Source: Spirochaetia bacterium (GTDB lineage: Bacteria; Spirochaetota; Spirochaetia; Sphaerochaetales; Sphaerochaetaceae). Taken from it: 64,000 bases of DNA. Each line of letters opens with the position of its first letter. Positions within the stretch are counted from its first letter, which is position 1. The DNA is taken from contig JAKVOU010000001.1 of NCBI GenBank assembly GCA_022482625.1, positions 2,838,784 to 2,902,783 of the forward strand. Direction: 5' to 3'. The notes below the pieces were generated by a model. The model was not told the origin of the DNA, searched no databases, and saw nothing but the letters and a program-made list of their open reading frames with translations. Shown one piece after another: positions 1 through 8,018 of the stretch. The position numbers and the translations under genes were made by a program.

Positions 1-277
1 TGCCTTTGCGTATTTCCCTTAACATTGCAGGCATGATAAGTTTGCTTGGTACTGGCCTAGTATGATCACTGGCCAACAGAACGATGTGCTGGCGATTTTC
101 TGAGAGTTCACACAGCTTCTTGCTGCCGATAGGATGTTCCAAGGCTTCATTGATAAGTTCCTGTGGGGAAGCCGGTGCCTTGTATTTGTGCAGGGGTGAT
201 ACCAAGATGTCCTGTATCCTGTCTTCAGGGATGTCGGCATGGATTTTGCTTTGTCCGAAAGGAAAGTCAATAGTCAT
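1..277 (-). CDS. LarA-like nickel-dependent racemase, N-terminal part (partial)
   Basis: Reading the minus strand from the ATG at 275-277 gives MTIDFPFGQSKIHADIPED and continues open to the window edge (92 codons), with the motif LLASDHTRPVPSKLIMP. A D-x-TRP stretch at about residues 70-80 is a hallmark of the N-terminal domain of the LarA family (lactate racemase and relatives acting on 2-hydroxy acids with a nickel-pincer cofactor). A ribosome site AAGAGGT sits 9 bases before the ATG. The catalytic histidines lie in the missing part, so substrate cannot be judged. The gene is transcribed away from the organic-acid operon that begins at 698, so an aldonate or 2-hydroxy acid substrate is plausible but inferred. 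Another DUF2088 protein remains possible. Confidence 0.75.
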   Translation of the reverse strand, partial: MTIDFPFGQSKIHADIPEDRIQDILVSPLHKYKAPASPQELINEALEHPIGSKKLCELSENRQHIVLLASDHTRPVPSKLIMPAMLREIRKG

Positions 278-298
278 GTATGCTACCTCTTATTTTTT

Positions 299-315
299 TT
301 GTATACAGTATACAA
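299..315. promoter_or_regulatory. Palindromic operator, GntR type, upstream of the larA-like gene
   Basis: A perfect inverted repeat of TTGTATAC and GTATACAA around one central base, followed at 315-320 by a further ATATAC half-site. It lies 22 bases before the larA-like start codon, where it would cover the promoter. FadR-subfamily GntR regulators commonly bind TTGTATACAA-like sites; the regulator itself is not in the window. Confidence 0.5.
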
Positions 316-320
316 TATAC

Positions 321-697
321 TTCAATAGTAATTCTTTGTGATTCTTTGTTCAAGATGAAATTGAATGTTTTCCAGAGCTGTAAGTTCCTGACTGAAGTGT
401 TTCATTGGTCTGTTTGTGGTCTCAAATGAACAGCAATTGAAACAGACGGGTAAGCATTTTATTCAAAATCAAATGAGATGTATTGTAAATAAAATTTTTT
501 TCCCATGCTAATTGCTTATTGTATGCTAATTACGTAGAAATATTTTATTAACAAACAGAATGGTCGTTTCTTCTATGAATTTTGGCATGGAAGTTGCTTG
601 GAAAATGTTGCGGATGAAGTGCTGTTGGATGTGGGATACTGTACCTAAGCTGATGAGATTCGTCCGTTTCATATTTGACATAAGGAGATTTCAGAGT
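321..697. other. Divergent intergenic region between larA-like and pdxA2-like genes
   Basis: This AT-rich stretch holds no supported gene. The frame of the downstream PdxA-like protein is open back to 560, but that extension (rich in Met, Trp and Cys) resembles no PdxA N-terminus and has no ribosome site, so it is taken as leader. No terminator or further clear operator was seen. Confidence 0.5.
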
Positions 698-1708
698 ATG
701 AATGAAAAACCTGTTCTAGGTATATTGCTCGGCGATGCTGCCGGTGTCGGTTCAGAGATACTTGCTAAATTAGCTTCTTCCCATTTCTTCGATGCATATT
801 GCAGGCCTCTGTTCATCGGTGATATACGTGTTATGCAAAGAGGATTCGATGTTATAGGAAAAACTTCATGCATCAAGGCAATTGAGGATGCTCGTGAGGC
901 TTCATGGGACCAAGAGGGGTTTTATCCTCTCTTGAATCGAAAAAATGTTGATCCTTGTAAGGTTCCATTCGGGAAGGTATCTCTTATTGCAGGACGTGCC
1001 TGTATCGATATGCTGGCGACAGCAGTGCAGTTGAGCAAAGAAAAACTGATTGCAGGATTTTGCTTCGTTCCTTTGAACAAAGCTGGCTTGCGTGAAGCTG
1101 GCTGCCTTTATGAAAGTGAACATCATTTTCTTGCTCATGCCTTTGGCGTGACCGGGCCTTTCGGTGAGATAAATGTCGTCGATGACTTATGGTCCACAAG
1201 AACAACCAGCCATATTCCCATCAAGGATGTGAGTAGCAGCCTTTCTGTTGAAAGGATTGACAATTCGATTTTCCTGTGCAATGAAGCCTTGAAATCGAGT
1301 GGAGTCAAGAAACCTAGGATTGCCATCTGCGCCTTGAATCCTCATTGTGGCGAGAACGGTAAGTGTGGCACCGAAGAAATTGAGATTATTACACCAGCCA
1401 TTGAAAAAGCAGAAGCTATGGGTATTGATGTTACAGGACCTTATTCTTCTGATATTACGTTCATCAAGGCCTTCAAAGGTGATTTTGACGGGGTCGTGAC
1501 TATGTATCATGACCAAGGACAGATTGCACTCAAACTCAAAGGTTTTGACCAAGGCATAACGATTGCAGGGGGGATGCCTGTGCCGATTGCAACCTGTGCT
1601 CATGGAACAGCCTATGATATAGCTGGAACTGGGGTTGTCAATCCTCATGCATTTGAGAATGCAGTCAGGATGGTAAGTCGAATGGCTGAGCATCTTGCAC
1701 AAGAATAA
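698..1708 (+). CDS. PdxA2-family 4-phosphate dehydrogenase (four-carbon sugar-acid phosphate)
   Basis: 336 residues, normal for the PdxA family of NAD-dependent dehydrogenases/decarboxylases. The metal-binding histidines of the fold are all visible: TSHIPI (H172), ALNPHCGE (H216) and MYHDQG (H271), together with EHHFLA near residue 143 and the C-terminal TIAGGMPVPIATCAHGTAYD block. The start at 698 is chosen because AAGGAG lies 10 bases upstream and the family N-terminus (KPVLGILLGDAAGVG) begins there. True PdxA serves vitamin B6 synthesis, but PdxA2 enzymes oxidise D-threonate or D-erythronate 4-phosphate in sugar-acid catabolism; the first place in an operon with a TTT transporter and amidohydrolase favours the catabolic role. 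No partner DUF1537 kinase is present here, which leaves the substrate open. Confidence 0.85.
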   Translation: MNEKPVLGILLGDAAGVGSEILAKLASSHFFDAYCRPLFIGDIRVMQRGFDVIGKTSCIKAIEDAREASWDQEGFYPLLNRKNVDPCKVPFGKVSLIAGRACIDMLATAVQLSKEKLIAGFCFVPLNKAGLREAGCLYESEHHFLAHAFGVTGPFGEINVVDDLWSTRTTSHIPIKDVSSSLSVERIDNSIFLCNEALKSSGVKKPRIAICALNPHCGENGKCGTEEIEIITPAIEKAEAMGIDVTGPYSSDITFIKAFKGDFDGVVTMYHDQGQIALKLKGFDQGITIAGGMPVPIATCAHGTAYDIAGTGVVNPHAFENAVRMVSRMAEHLAQE

Positions 1709-1740
1709 AAGGAAAAAGGAAAAAACAAAAGGAGAAAACA

Positions 1741-2715
1741 ATGAAAAAGATTTTTTTGAGTTTGATTATTGCCAGTGTATGCAGCTTTACTTTGATGGCA
1801 AATGGTACTGCGGAGGTCAATCACAGTTATCCTACGAAACCTGTTAAGATTGTGGTTCCCTATGGTGCAGGCGGAGGTTCAGACATTACAATTCGTTTGC
1901 TTGCAAAATATATGGAACCGACCCTTGGCCAAAATATTGTCATACAAAATGTAAGCGGTGGCAGTGGAACCATTGGGTGGACTCAGGTCTCTGAAGCAAA
2001 ACCAGATGGATATACACTTAGTTATGGGGATTGCCTGATGTCCAATGGTCAACTTTTGTTTAAGGGAATTACCTATGATAATACATCCTTTACTCCTATT
2101 GCCATGTATGCCAATGACCCTCATATCATCGTTGTTTCAAAGAATTCGGGTATTACAAGCTTCCAGCAGTTGGTTGAATATGTAAAACAGCATCCGGGTC
2201 AGGTAACTTTCGGACTTGGTGGGGCCTGGACCAGCCATGATTTCTTAAGGCTGAGTTTGGAAGAAGCCACTGGGATTTCATTCAAGAGGATGGTATTCCA
2301 GAGTGGTGCACTGGCAGTCACTGCCGTTGCAGGTGGCAATTGTATGGTAGCTGTACCATTCGTAAGTGAGGCCCTTGCACAGATTGAGGCTGGCAATGTC
2401 ATTCCTTTAGCTGTATCGAGTGTAAAGAGGATTGATGTAGCCCCTCAGATTCCAACTATCAAAGAATGTGGCGTTGACTATACGCATACAATGTGGAGAG
2501 GTATCATTGCTCCGGCTGGGTTACCGGATAATATAATTCATACTGTGGATACTGCAATTGGAAAAGCTTTTGATAATCCTGAATATATCAAAGCTGCAAA
2601 AAATGCTGGTTCTTTCCCAGAGTATATGGGATATGACCAATTCCATGACTATTTCAATCAGAATCATGAAACGTATAAAGCATTGATTACAAAAGCATTA
2701 AGTGAAACCAACTAA
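1741..2715 (+). CDS. tctC: Tripartite tricarboxylate transporter substrate-binding protein
   Basis: 324 residues with a signal peptide (MKKIFLSLIIASVCSFTLMA) and a mature start NGTAEVNHSYP. The body carries Bug/TctC family features: KPVKIVVPYGAGGGSD at about residues 34-50, the QNVSGGSGTIGW block, and a C-terminal IIAPAGLPDNII block. It should capture an organic anion in the periplasm and deliver it to TctAB. The start at 1741 follows AAGGAGAAAACA. It sits 32 bases after the pdxA2-like gene and is separated from tctB by a hairpin that probably raises its relative expression. Bug proteins bind diverse carboxylates, so the ligand cannot be read from sequence. Confidence 0.92.
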   Translation: MKKIFLSLIIASVCSFTLMANGTAEVNHSYPTKPVKIVVPYGAGGGSDITIRLLAKYMEPTLGQNIVIQNVSGGSGTIGWTQVSEAKPDGYTLSYGDCLMSNGQLLFKGITYDNTSFTPIAMYANDPHIIVVSKNSGITSFQQLVEYVKQHPGQVTFGLGGAWTSHDFLRLSLEEATGISFKRMVFQSGALAVTAVAGGNCMVAVPFVSEALAQIEAGNVIPLAVSSVKRIDVAPQIPTIKECGVDYTHTMWRGIIAPAGLPDNIIHTVDTAIGKAFDNPEYIKAAKNAGSFPEYMGYDQFHDYFNQNHETYKALITKALSETN

Positions 2716-2724
2716 TTGTTTTTT

Positions 2725-2756
2725 GAAAACGGCCGATAATTTATCTGGCCGTTTTC
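2725..2756 (+). terminator. Intercistronic hairpin after tctC
   Basis: A perfect 10-bp inverted repeat (GAAAACGGCC and GGCCGTTTTC, 12-base loop) starts 10 bases after the tctC stop. Its right arm ends in TTTTC, giving only a weak uridine tail, so it could act as a partial terminator or an mRNA-stabilising 3' end for the binding-protein message. Confidence 0.65.
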
Positions 2757-2779
2757 TGATGAAGAAAGGAGAAAAATCG

Positions 2780-3205
2780 ATGGGAAAACTTAATGGTAAC
2801 AGATTGTTTATCTTGGCATTCATCGGACTGCTTGTTGCCTTTGCAACGCAATTGCCGGCAATGCCTGCAACTGCTGCACACTATCCTTTGGTATTATTGA
2901 TAGCTAGTTTTGTCCTTTCCTTATGGTTGTTGTTCGATAAACAAAAAGAAGAACAGCATCTGGACTCTTGGTGTGTAATTCATGTCTGTGTGTTTGCATT
3001 GGCTGTTATAGCATATATTTTTCTAATGTCATATATCGGCTATGTGATTTCTACCTTGCTGTTTTTGTTTTCTAGTCTTTTATATCTGAAAATACCTAGT
3101 AAGAAAGTGCTATTTATTTTTCCTGTAGTCGTTACTCTGTTGCTCTATATATTTTTTACCGATGTCCTCAATGTCTATTTACCGGCTGGACATATATTTT
3201 CTTGA
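2780..3205 (+). CDS. tctB: Tripartite tricarboxylate transporter small membrane subunit
   Basis: 141 residues with four predicted membrane segments (about 8-24, 34-52, 72-92 and 98-140), the usual plan of the poorly conserved TctB subunit. The ATG at 2780 is preferred over upstream in-frame codons at 2702 and 2759 because AAAGGAG precedes it and the earlier codons fall inside tctC or the hairpin. It lies between tctC and tctA in the canonical order. Identification rests mainly on topology and position, since TctB sequences diverge widely. Confidence 0.85.
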   Translation: MGKLNGNRLFILAFIGLLVAFATQLPAMPATAAHYPLVLLIASFVLSLWLLFDKQKEEQHLDSWCVIHVCVFALAVIAYIFLMSYIGYVISTLLFLFSSLLYLKIPSKKVLFIFPVVVTLLLYIFFTDVLNVYLPAGHIFS

Positions 3206-3224
3206 GTGTTTTTTCGGGAGCGTT

Positions 3225-4739
3225 ATGATGATTCACAACATTCTTTTGGGCTTGTCTGGGGTATTTACCATACAAAATTTCTTTTTTATGGTACTTGGTA
3301 TTATCATTGGAATTATTTTTGGCGCGTTGCCTGGTTTCAGTGCAACGATGGGCGTGGCTGTCTTTGTACCATTTTCATATGTGCTTTCTTCGGGTGCCGC
3401 AATGTTGTTGTTGTCAGGAATATACTGTGGTGGTGTGTATGGAGGTTCGATTCCTGCTGTTTTGATTGGCATCCCTGGTACTCCTGCAAGCGTACCGACT
3501 GCTATAGATGGCAGGCCTATGGTCGAAAGAGGCGAAAGTGGCAGGGCTTTATCCTTGGTTACTATGGCATCGGCTTTTGGAGGATTCATTTCTTCGTTGG
3601 CTTTGCTTTTTGGGGCACCTCTCTTGGCAATCGTTGCCATGAAAGTAGGACCTCCGGAACAAATGATGATAGCAATCTTTGGGTTGTCTGTAGTCTCTAC
3701 GCTCAGTGAACATAATATGAAGAAAGGACTGTTCGTTTGCTTTGTTTCGTTATTGATTGCAACGGTCGGACAAGATCCTGTCCTTGGTTTTCCACGTTTT
3801 ACTTTTGGCAATTATCAATTATCAAGTGGCTTTGAAATTGTTTCTGTGTTGATTGGCTTATTCAGCATGCCTGAAGTGTTTAGAATGATTGAGAGCTTAC
3901 ATGAAGAGAATAAACAGAAACAAGCTCATATAAGCAAAATGAGTTTTTCTGTTTTTGAAGTATTCAGTAATCTCCGTAATTTACTTAGATCAACCTTTTT
4001 GGGAATAGGTATAGGTATCATTCCGGCAGCAGGTCCTGACATTGCCTCTTTCCTTTCTTATAACCAAGCAAAGCAAGCCAGTACCCATCCTGAAAAGTTC
4101 GGTCATGGATCTTCTGAAGGCATTATTGCGAGTGAGGCAGCAAACAATGGTGTTACCGGAGGTTCGCTCATTCCTTTATTGACGCTGGGTATTCCTGGGA
4201 GTGCTCCTGCAGCGATTTTTCTTGGTGCTTTGATCATTCATGGTCTACGTCCGGGCCCTTTGCTTTTTAGTGCCCACGCTGGTGAAGTGTATACACTTCT
4301 GGTAGGCTTTGCGATAATTAACATTTTGTTGTATTTCCTTGGTATGTTATTTTGCCGTTTTGCTGGCAAAGTCTTGGTTATTCCAAAACAAATCCTGATA
4401 GTGATTATTGTAACATTGGCTACGGTTGGTTCGTTTTCTATTCAACAGAATTTTGTTGATGTTATTACGATGTATGGTGCCGGAATCATTGGCTATTTTA
4501 TGACAAAATATGACTATCCTCTTTCTCCTGTAGCGCTTGGCTTGTTGTTGGGGCCTATGCTTGAGGAAGCCATCAAGCTGACTGGTACGATGTATAGCAA
4601 TTTTGCACTGATTTTTACTAGACCTTTGACTGATGTATTTCTTTTCTTCATTATCCTTTCCTTTGCTTGGCCTGTCCTACGTAACTATTTGTCACATAGA
4701 AAGAAATGTGCAAGTGCTGAGGGGGGTTGCAATGATTAG
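3225..4739 (+). CDS. tctA: Tripartite tricarboxylate transporter large membrane subunit
   Basis: 504 residues, very hydrophobic, with about 10-12 membrane segments. Signature TctA blocks are present: FGALPGFSATMGVAVFVPF near the N-terminus, GGVYGGSIPAVLIGIPGTPAS and the second-half repeat NNGVTGGSLIPLLTLGIPG. These two GIPG-containing repeats are typical of the family. It is the channel subunit that imports the TctC-bound carboxylate using the ion gradient. The start at 3225 is chosen because the family N-terminus (IHNILLGLSGVF) begins there and GGGAG lies just upstream; a longer frame would overlap tctB. The 3' end overlaps the amidohydrolase start by 8 bases, implying translational coupling. 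Confidence 0.93.
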   Translation: MMIHNILLGLSGVFTIQNFFFMVLGIIIGIIFGALPGFSATMGVAVFVPFSYVLSSGAAMLLLSGIYCGGVYGGSIPAVLIGIPGTPASVPTAIDGRPMVERGESGRALSLVTMASAFGGFISSLALLFGAPLLAIVAMKVGPPEQMMIAIFGLSVVSTLSEHNMKKGLFVCFVSLLIATVGQDPVLGFPRFTFGNYQLSSGFEIVSVLIGLFSMPEVFRMIESLHEENKQKQAHISKMSFSVFEVFSNLRNLLRSTFLGIGIGIIPAAGPDIASFLSYNQAKQASTHPEKFGHGSSEGIIASEAANNGVTGGSLIPLLTLGIPGSAPAAIFLGALIIHGLRPGPLLFSAHAGEVYTLLVGFAIINILLYFLGMLFCRFAGKVLVIPKQILIVIIVTLATVGSFSIQQNFVDVITMYGAGIIGYFMTKYDYPLSPVALGLLLGPMLEEAIKLTGTMYSNFALIFTRPLTDVFLFFIILSFAWPVLRNYLSHRKKCASAEGGCND

Positions 4740-5904
4740 GTTGTTTGTTGCACATTTGCTTGCAGGAGCTGATCTACATCTTGAAACTAATAAAATACTT
4801 ACCATTGAGGGAAAAACAATTACATCTATTCTTCCCGGAACTGCTGATTCTGCTGATGTTGTATTGCCGTCTTCGGTGACATTGCTTCCGGGGTTGATAG
4901 ATTGTCATTCCCATCTTGCATTGGATGCTCGGATTCCTGGACACCTGGACATGATGGATGATGCTGAATCTGTACAAACACTTCGGGCTCTGAGAGCCAT
5001 AAAAGATGATCTGTACCATGGTATAACGGGTCTGAGATGTATGGGTGATCGATATTATCTTGACATTGTCCTGAGAGACAGTGCTACATGCGAAGACATC
5101 ATAGCTCCTTGGATGCAGGTTTCAGGTATTGGTATGAAGGGGATACATGGACATGGTTATGTCGGCAGGGCTTTTTCAGGGGTCGAAGAATTCAGGAAGC
5201 AGGCTCGTGAAAACTTGCATCATGGTGTTGATTGGTTGAAAATTTTTGTTACTTCTGGAACTCCAAGTGAACATATTGACTGGTATCTCAGTAGGGAAGA
5301 GATCCGAGCTGTTATCGATGAAGCTTATAGTTGTGGCATAAAGACTTCTGCTCATTGCATAGGAGGGCAAGGACTGCAATACTGTGTTGAAGAAGGTATT
5401 TCTGTTCTTGACCATTGCTATTGGGTTGATGAACACAACATTGAATTAATTATGAAGAGTAATTCAACGGTATGTTTTACACCCGGTATTTTCATGGATG
5501 ATTTAAGATTACCCATGTGTCCTGCCGCTCATGTTGAGAAAGTGAAATACTATCGGGCGGAAGTAGAGAAAAGGCTGTCAAGATTGGTTGCTGCAAAACC
5601 TCGATTTGTGGTTGGAAGCGATGCCAACCATGGCTTACTTTGGAAAGACGTTAATTATATGGTACAATTAGGAATGTCTGAAAAGGAAGCAATCAAGGGC
5701 GTGACCGTATATGCTGCACATTTGATGGAGCGAAAAACTGGGCAACTTACCTCAGGCTATGATGCTGATATGATTGCTGTGGATGATAATCCACTTAAGA
5801 ATGTCGCTTGTTTGGAACATGTTCGCTTTGTTTGTAAGGGAGGACGAATAATCCGCTGTGATTTTTCTACGACAAGTTCAGACCGATGTGCTGGTGAAAT
5901 TTGA
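4732..5904 (+). CDS. Metal-dependent amidohydrolase (imidazolonepropionase/prolidase-like)
   Basis: 390 residues of the amidohydrolase superfamily. The metal site is complete: H59 and H61 in DCHSHL, the lysine to be carboxylated at K170 (WLKIFVTSG), H208 (TSAHCIGG), H228 (LDHCYW) and D297 (VGSDANHG). The C-terminal part returns to the small beta domain (SGYDADMIAVDDNPL). It should hydrolyse an amide or cyclic amide of a small molecule in the cytoplasm. The start at 4732 has GAGGGGGG upstream and overlaps tctA by 8 bases. As the last gene after a carboxylate importer it probably acts on the imported compound, suggesting an N-acyl or lactam-type organic acid. No signal peptide is present. Substrate unknown. 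Confidence 0.85.
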   Translation: MIRLFVAHLLAGADLHLETNKILTIEGKTITSILPGTADSADVVLPSSVTLLPGLIDCHSHLALDARIPGHLDMMDDAESVQTLRALRAIKDDLYHGITGLRCMGDRYYLDIVLRDSATCEDIIAPWMQVSGIGMKGIHGHGYVGRAFSGVEEFRKQARENLHHGVDWLKIFVTSGTPSEHIDWYLSREEIRAVIDEAYSCGIKTSAHCIGGQGLQYCVEEGISVLDHCYWVDEHNIELIMKSNSTVCFTPGIFMDDLRLPMCPAAHVEKVKYYRAEVEKRLSRLVAAKPRFVVGSDANHGLLWKDVNYMVQLGMSEKEAIKGVTVYAAHLMERKTGQLTSGYDADMIAVDDNPLKNVACLEHVRFVCKGGRIIRCDFSTTSSDRCAGEI

Positions 5905-6389
5905 TTCTTTGAGTGTTTAATTTATTTGTCAATCAATATTGTTGCTTATCTTTTTCCGAAGGAAAGAGTGAGTATTTCACTGTTATCGATATCCGTATCC
6001 ACTCGATTTTATGGGTTGAAGTCTGTTTTATGTTTAACTCTATGCATCTGAATCTCCATGACTGCAGCTGGAAAGATTCCTGTCATATGTTTTAGATATA
6101 GGCGGTTTTCCTTGTGCTTGGGGTGCATAAGCTGGACCAGTACTGATTTTACCTTTGAAGAGGCTGAGATACGACAAAGTATAGCTTATCCGACGGAATA
6201 TAGCTTGCATGCTTAATCCTTGATATTGAGTTTATTCGCCAATACTTTTCCCTAATCAGAGGATTAATGCCGATATTTTAGAACCCTGGTTTCGATAGAA
6301 GTGTTTATTTCAAACCTAGCAATAGAAATAAACGTCTGAGAACTGATTTTATCTTTCTGCGATGCAATTATTTTTCTTGACCAGGTACA
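5905..6389. other. Intergenic stretch with no supported gene
   Basis: About 485 bases between the amidohydrolase and the ISL3 element. The only open frame of note (5913-6095, 60 codons) has no ribosome site and no recognisable family. No hairpin with a uridine tail was seen after the operon end. Confidence 0.4.
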
Positions 6390-6397
6390 ATAAAAGT
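6390..6397. repeat. Target-site duplication, left copy
   Basis: ATAAAAGT lies immediately outside the left end of the ISL3-family element and is identical to 7823-7830. Eight bases is the normal duplication length for ISL3 elements. Confidence 0.9.
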
Positions 6398-7822
6398 GGC
6401 CTTTCGCTGTTTGTAGTGGGTAGCTCTACATGATTGGCTGTAGGGGGAGTGACAATTCTCCACAGACGAAGTAGATCATATTCATGAAGTTCCTCATGTT
6501 CTTGAAGCCTCTTGCACGGCTCTTGATGATGCTTATCTTCGAGTTGAATCCCTCCAGGATGGCATTTGTCCTCAAGGTCAGGAAGTAGTTGAGAATCTCG
6601 ACTGCGTTCCTTGTAAGGCACGCTGCAAACTTGCGCATCTCCATGACCGTGGAGTTCGCGAACTTGATGGCCAACTGCTCAAAGGCTGATACCATGTCCT
6701 CATCATAGGCCTTGTGGGTCTCATAGAAATCCTGCAACTCAAGACGGCAACTGTAGGCCTGGACCGTGTCCAGGTACTCGACCTGGAGCAACTGGTCGAG
6801 TCTATCCCGTTGCTTGTCGGTGAGGTTGCCGGGGTTCTTCAGCCAAATGTACCGCGTCTCTTTCAGCGCCTTGGTCTTCTCATTGTCCTTGCAACGCAGC
6901 TCCCGCTTGCGGGTGTTGTCCACTGCCTCCGAGCAATTCTTGATCACATGGAACTTGTCCACGGTGACGACGGCGTTCGGGAAGCTTTCCCCCATGGCGC
7001 TGCGGAAGCCGTGGATCATGTCGCTGGTCGCCACCTTCACCTGTTCAGGCTTGCCGTGCTTATCCTTGAAATGCTCCAGGAAGCGCAGCACGGCAGCCTT
7101 GTCTTTTCCTTCCGTCACAAAGAGAACCCTTGCTTTCCCCACCTGCCTGCGCCTACCCGCCTCATCGGTGACGACGTCCGGGTGGGACAGGAACACCGTT
7201 ATGTAGTTGTGCCCCTTGTGGCTGTACTCATCCACCCCTATCGCACTGACATCCGAGAAATCCTGGCCGTTGAGGGCCTCCTCCACATGGTAGTCTATCA
7301 GACGCCACAGCTTGGTGTCGTGCTCGCCGATTTCCCGGGCAACCGTCCTGACCGGCATGTGCTTCACAAGGGTGAGCACCACGCCCTCCATCATCAGCGT
7401 GAACCCGCTGCCGCTTCGGGCCCAGGGAACATCAACGGTCCTCACCTTGCCGTCGGGCGTGATGATCCTGGGAACCCTCGCCGTGATGTAGCAGCGATAC
7501 TGGAAGAAATTGAGGTGCCTCCAGGTTCTCTCCCGGGTGTCGTGGACCTTGCATGCCTGCTCAAATCCTGCTGGGTATGGGAAGCTCGCACCTTCTGCGA
7601 AATCGACCCTTATGTGCAGTTCCATTAATGAGGGGTTTTTATTGGCAGGCTCCATCTCGATTGATGTGATGCGCCAGGGTTCCTCTATGTTCAGTCCAAG
7701 GGCGAAAAGTTTCTGGAAATGCGGGTCAATCATCTGCTTTGCTCCTTGCTCTAAACATAGCAGAACACCACCTAATTTTGAATACTCGTTTGGGTCTTAC
7801 CCACTAGGAATAGCGAATAGCC
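6398..7822 (-). mobile_element. Complete ISL3-family insertion sequence (1425 bp)
   Basis: The element is bounded by imperfect 25-bp terminal inverted repeats (6398-6422 and 7798-7822, 19 of 25 matching; both contain TTCGCT and TAGTGGGTA) and by an exact 8-bp duplication ATAAAAGT on each side. It carries one intact transposase on the minus strand. Size, end type and duplication length all fit the ISL3 family. Intact gene and exact duplication suggest a recent insertion. It is clearly more GC-rich than the sequence around it, as expected for an acquired element. Confidence 0.92.
6426..7733 (-). CDS. ISL3-family transposase
   Basis: 435 residues, normal family length and uninterrupted. The N-terminal zinc-binding/helix-turn-helix part is followed by the DDE domain: GVDEYSHKGHNY (first Asp), TVDKFHVIKN (second Asp in the family motif DxFH) and LEGFNSKISIIKSRARGF (Glu in the family motif EGxNxxI). 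It would cut and rejoin the 25-bp ends of its element. The start at 7733 gives MIDPHFQKLFALGLNI, as in related proteins. A long open frame on the opposite strand (6714-7628) is a by-product of the GC-rich codons. Confidence 0.95.
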   Translation of the reverse strand: MIDPHFQKLFALGLNIEEPWRITSIEMEPANKNPSLMELHIRVDFAEGASFPYPAGFEQACKVHDTRERTWRHLNFFQYRCYITARVPRIITPDGKVRTVDVPWARSGSGFTLMMEGVVLTLVKHMPVRTVAREIGEHDTKLWRLIDYHVEEALNGQDFSDVSAIGVDEYSHKGHNYITVFLSHPDVVTDEAGRRRQVGKARVLFVTEGKDKAAVLRFLEHFKDKHGKPEQVKVATSDMIHGFRSAMGESFPNAVVTVDKFHVIKNCSEAVDNTRKRELRCKDNEKTKALKETRYIWLKNPGNLTDKQRDRLDQLLQVEYLDTVQAYSCRLELQDFYETHKAYDEDMVSAFEQLAIKFANSTVMEMRKFAACLTRNAVEILNYFLTLRTNAILEGFNSKISIIKSRARGFKNMRNFMNMIYFVCGELSLPLQPIM

Positions 7823-7830
7823 ATAAAAGT
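7823..7830. repeat. Target-site duplication, right copy
   Basis: ATAAAAGT directly follows the right inverted repeat and matches 6390-6397. Confidence 0.9.
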
Positions 7831-8018
7831 TTTACAATAGCATTTGCGTGTGCGGACACGTTATACGGTAATGTATATTGTATATTATCAGAATGTAGGT
7901 GCTTGCCAATATGAATTATGAAAATCAGGGGATTTAGTTGTCCTTGCTTTTAGGAGCAGGATGTATCATCAAGAAGTCGTTTTTATTTGTTACATTGAAT
8001 ATACAAAAGGAGAATTTT

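Noticed and set aside
560-697. N-terminal extension of the PdxA2-like protein
   Set aside because: The 46 extra residues match no PdxA protein and lack a ribosome site, whereas 698 has AAGGAG and the family N-terminus.
6714-7628. 304-codon open frame on the plus strand across the ISL3 element
   Set aside because: It is antisense to a complete ISL3 transposase with all catalytic motifs; the frame is an effect of GC-rich codons and has no recognisable domain.
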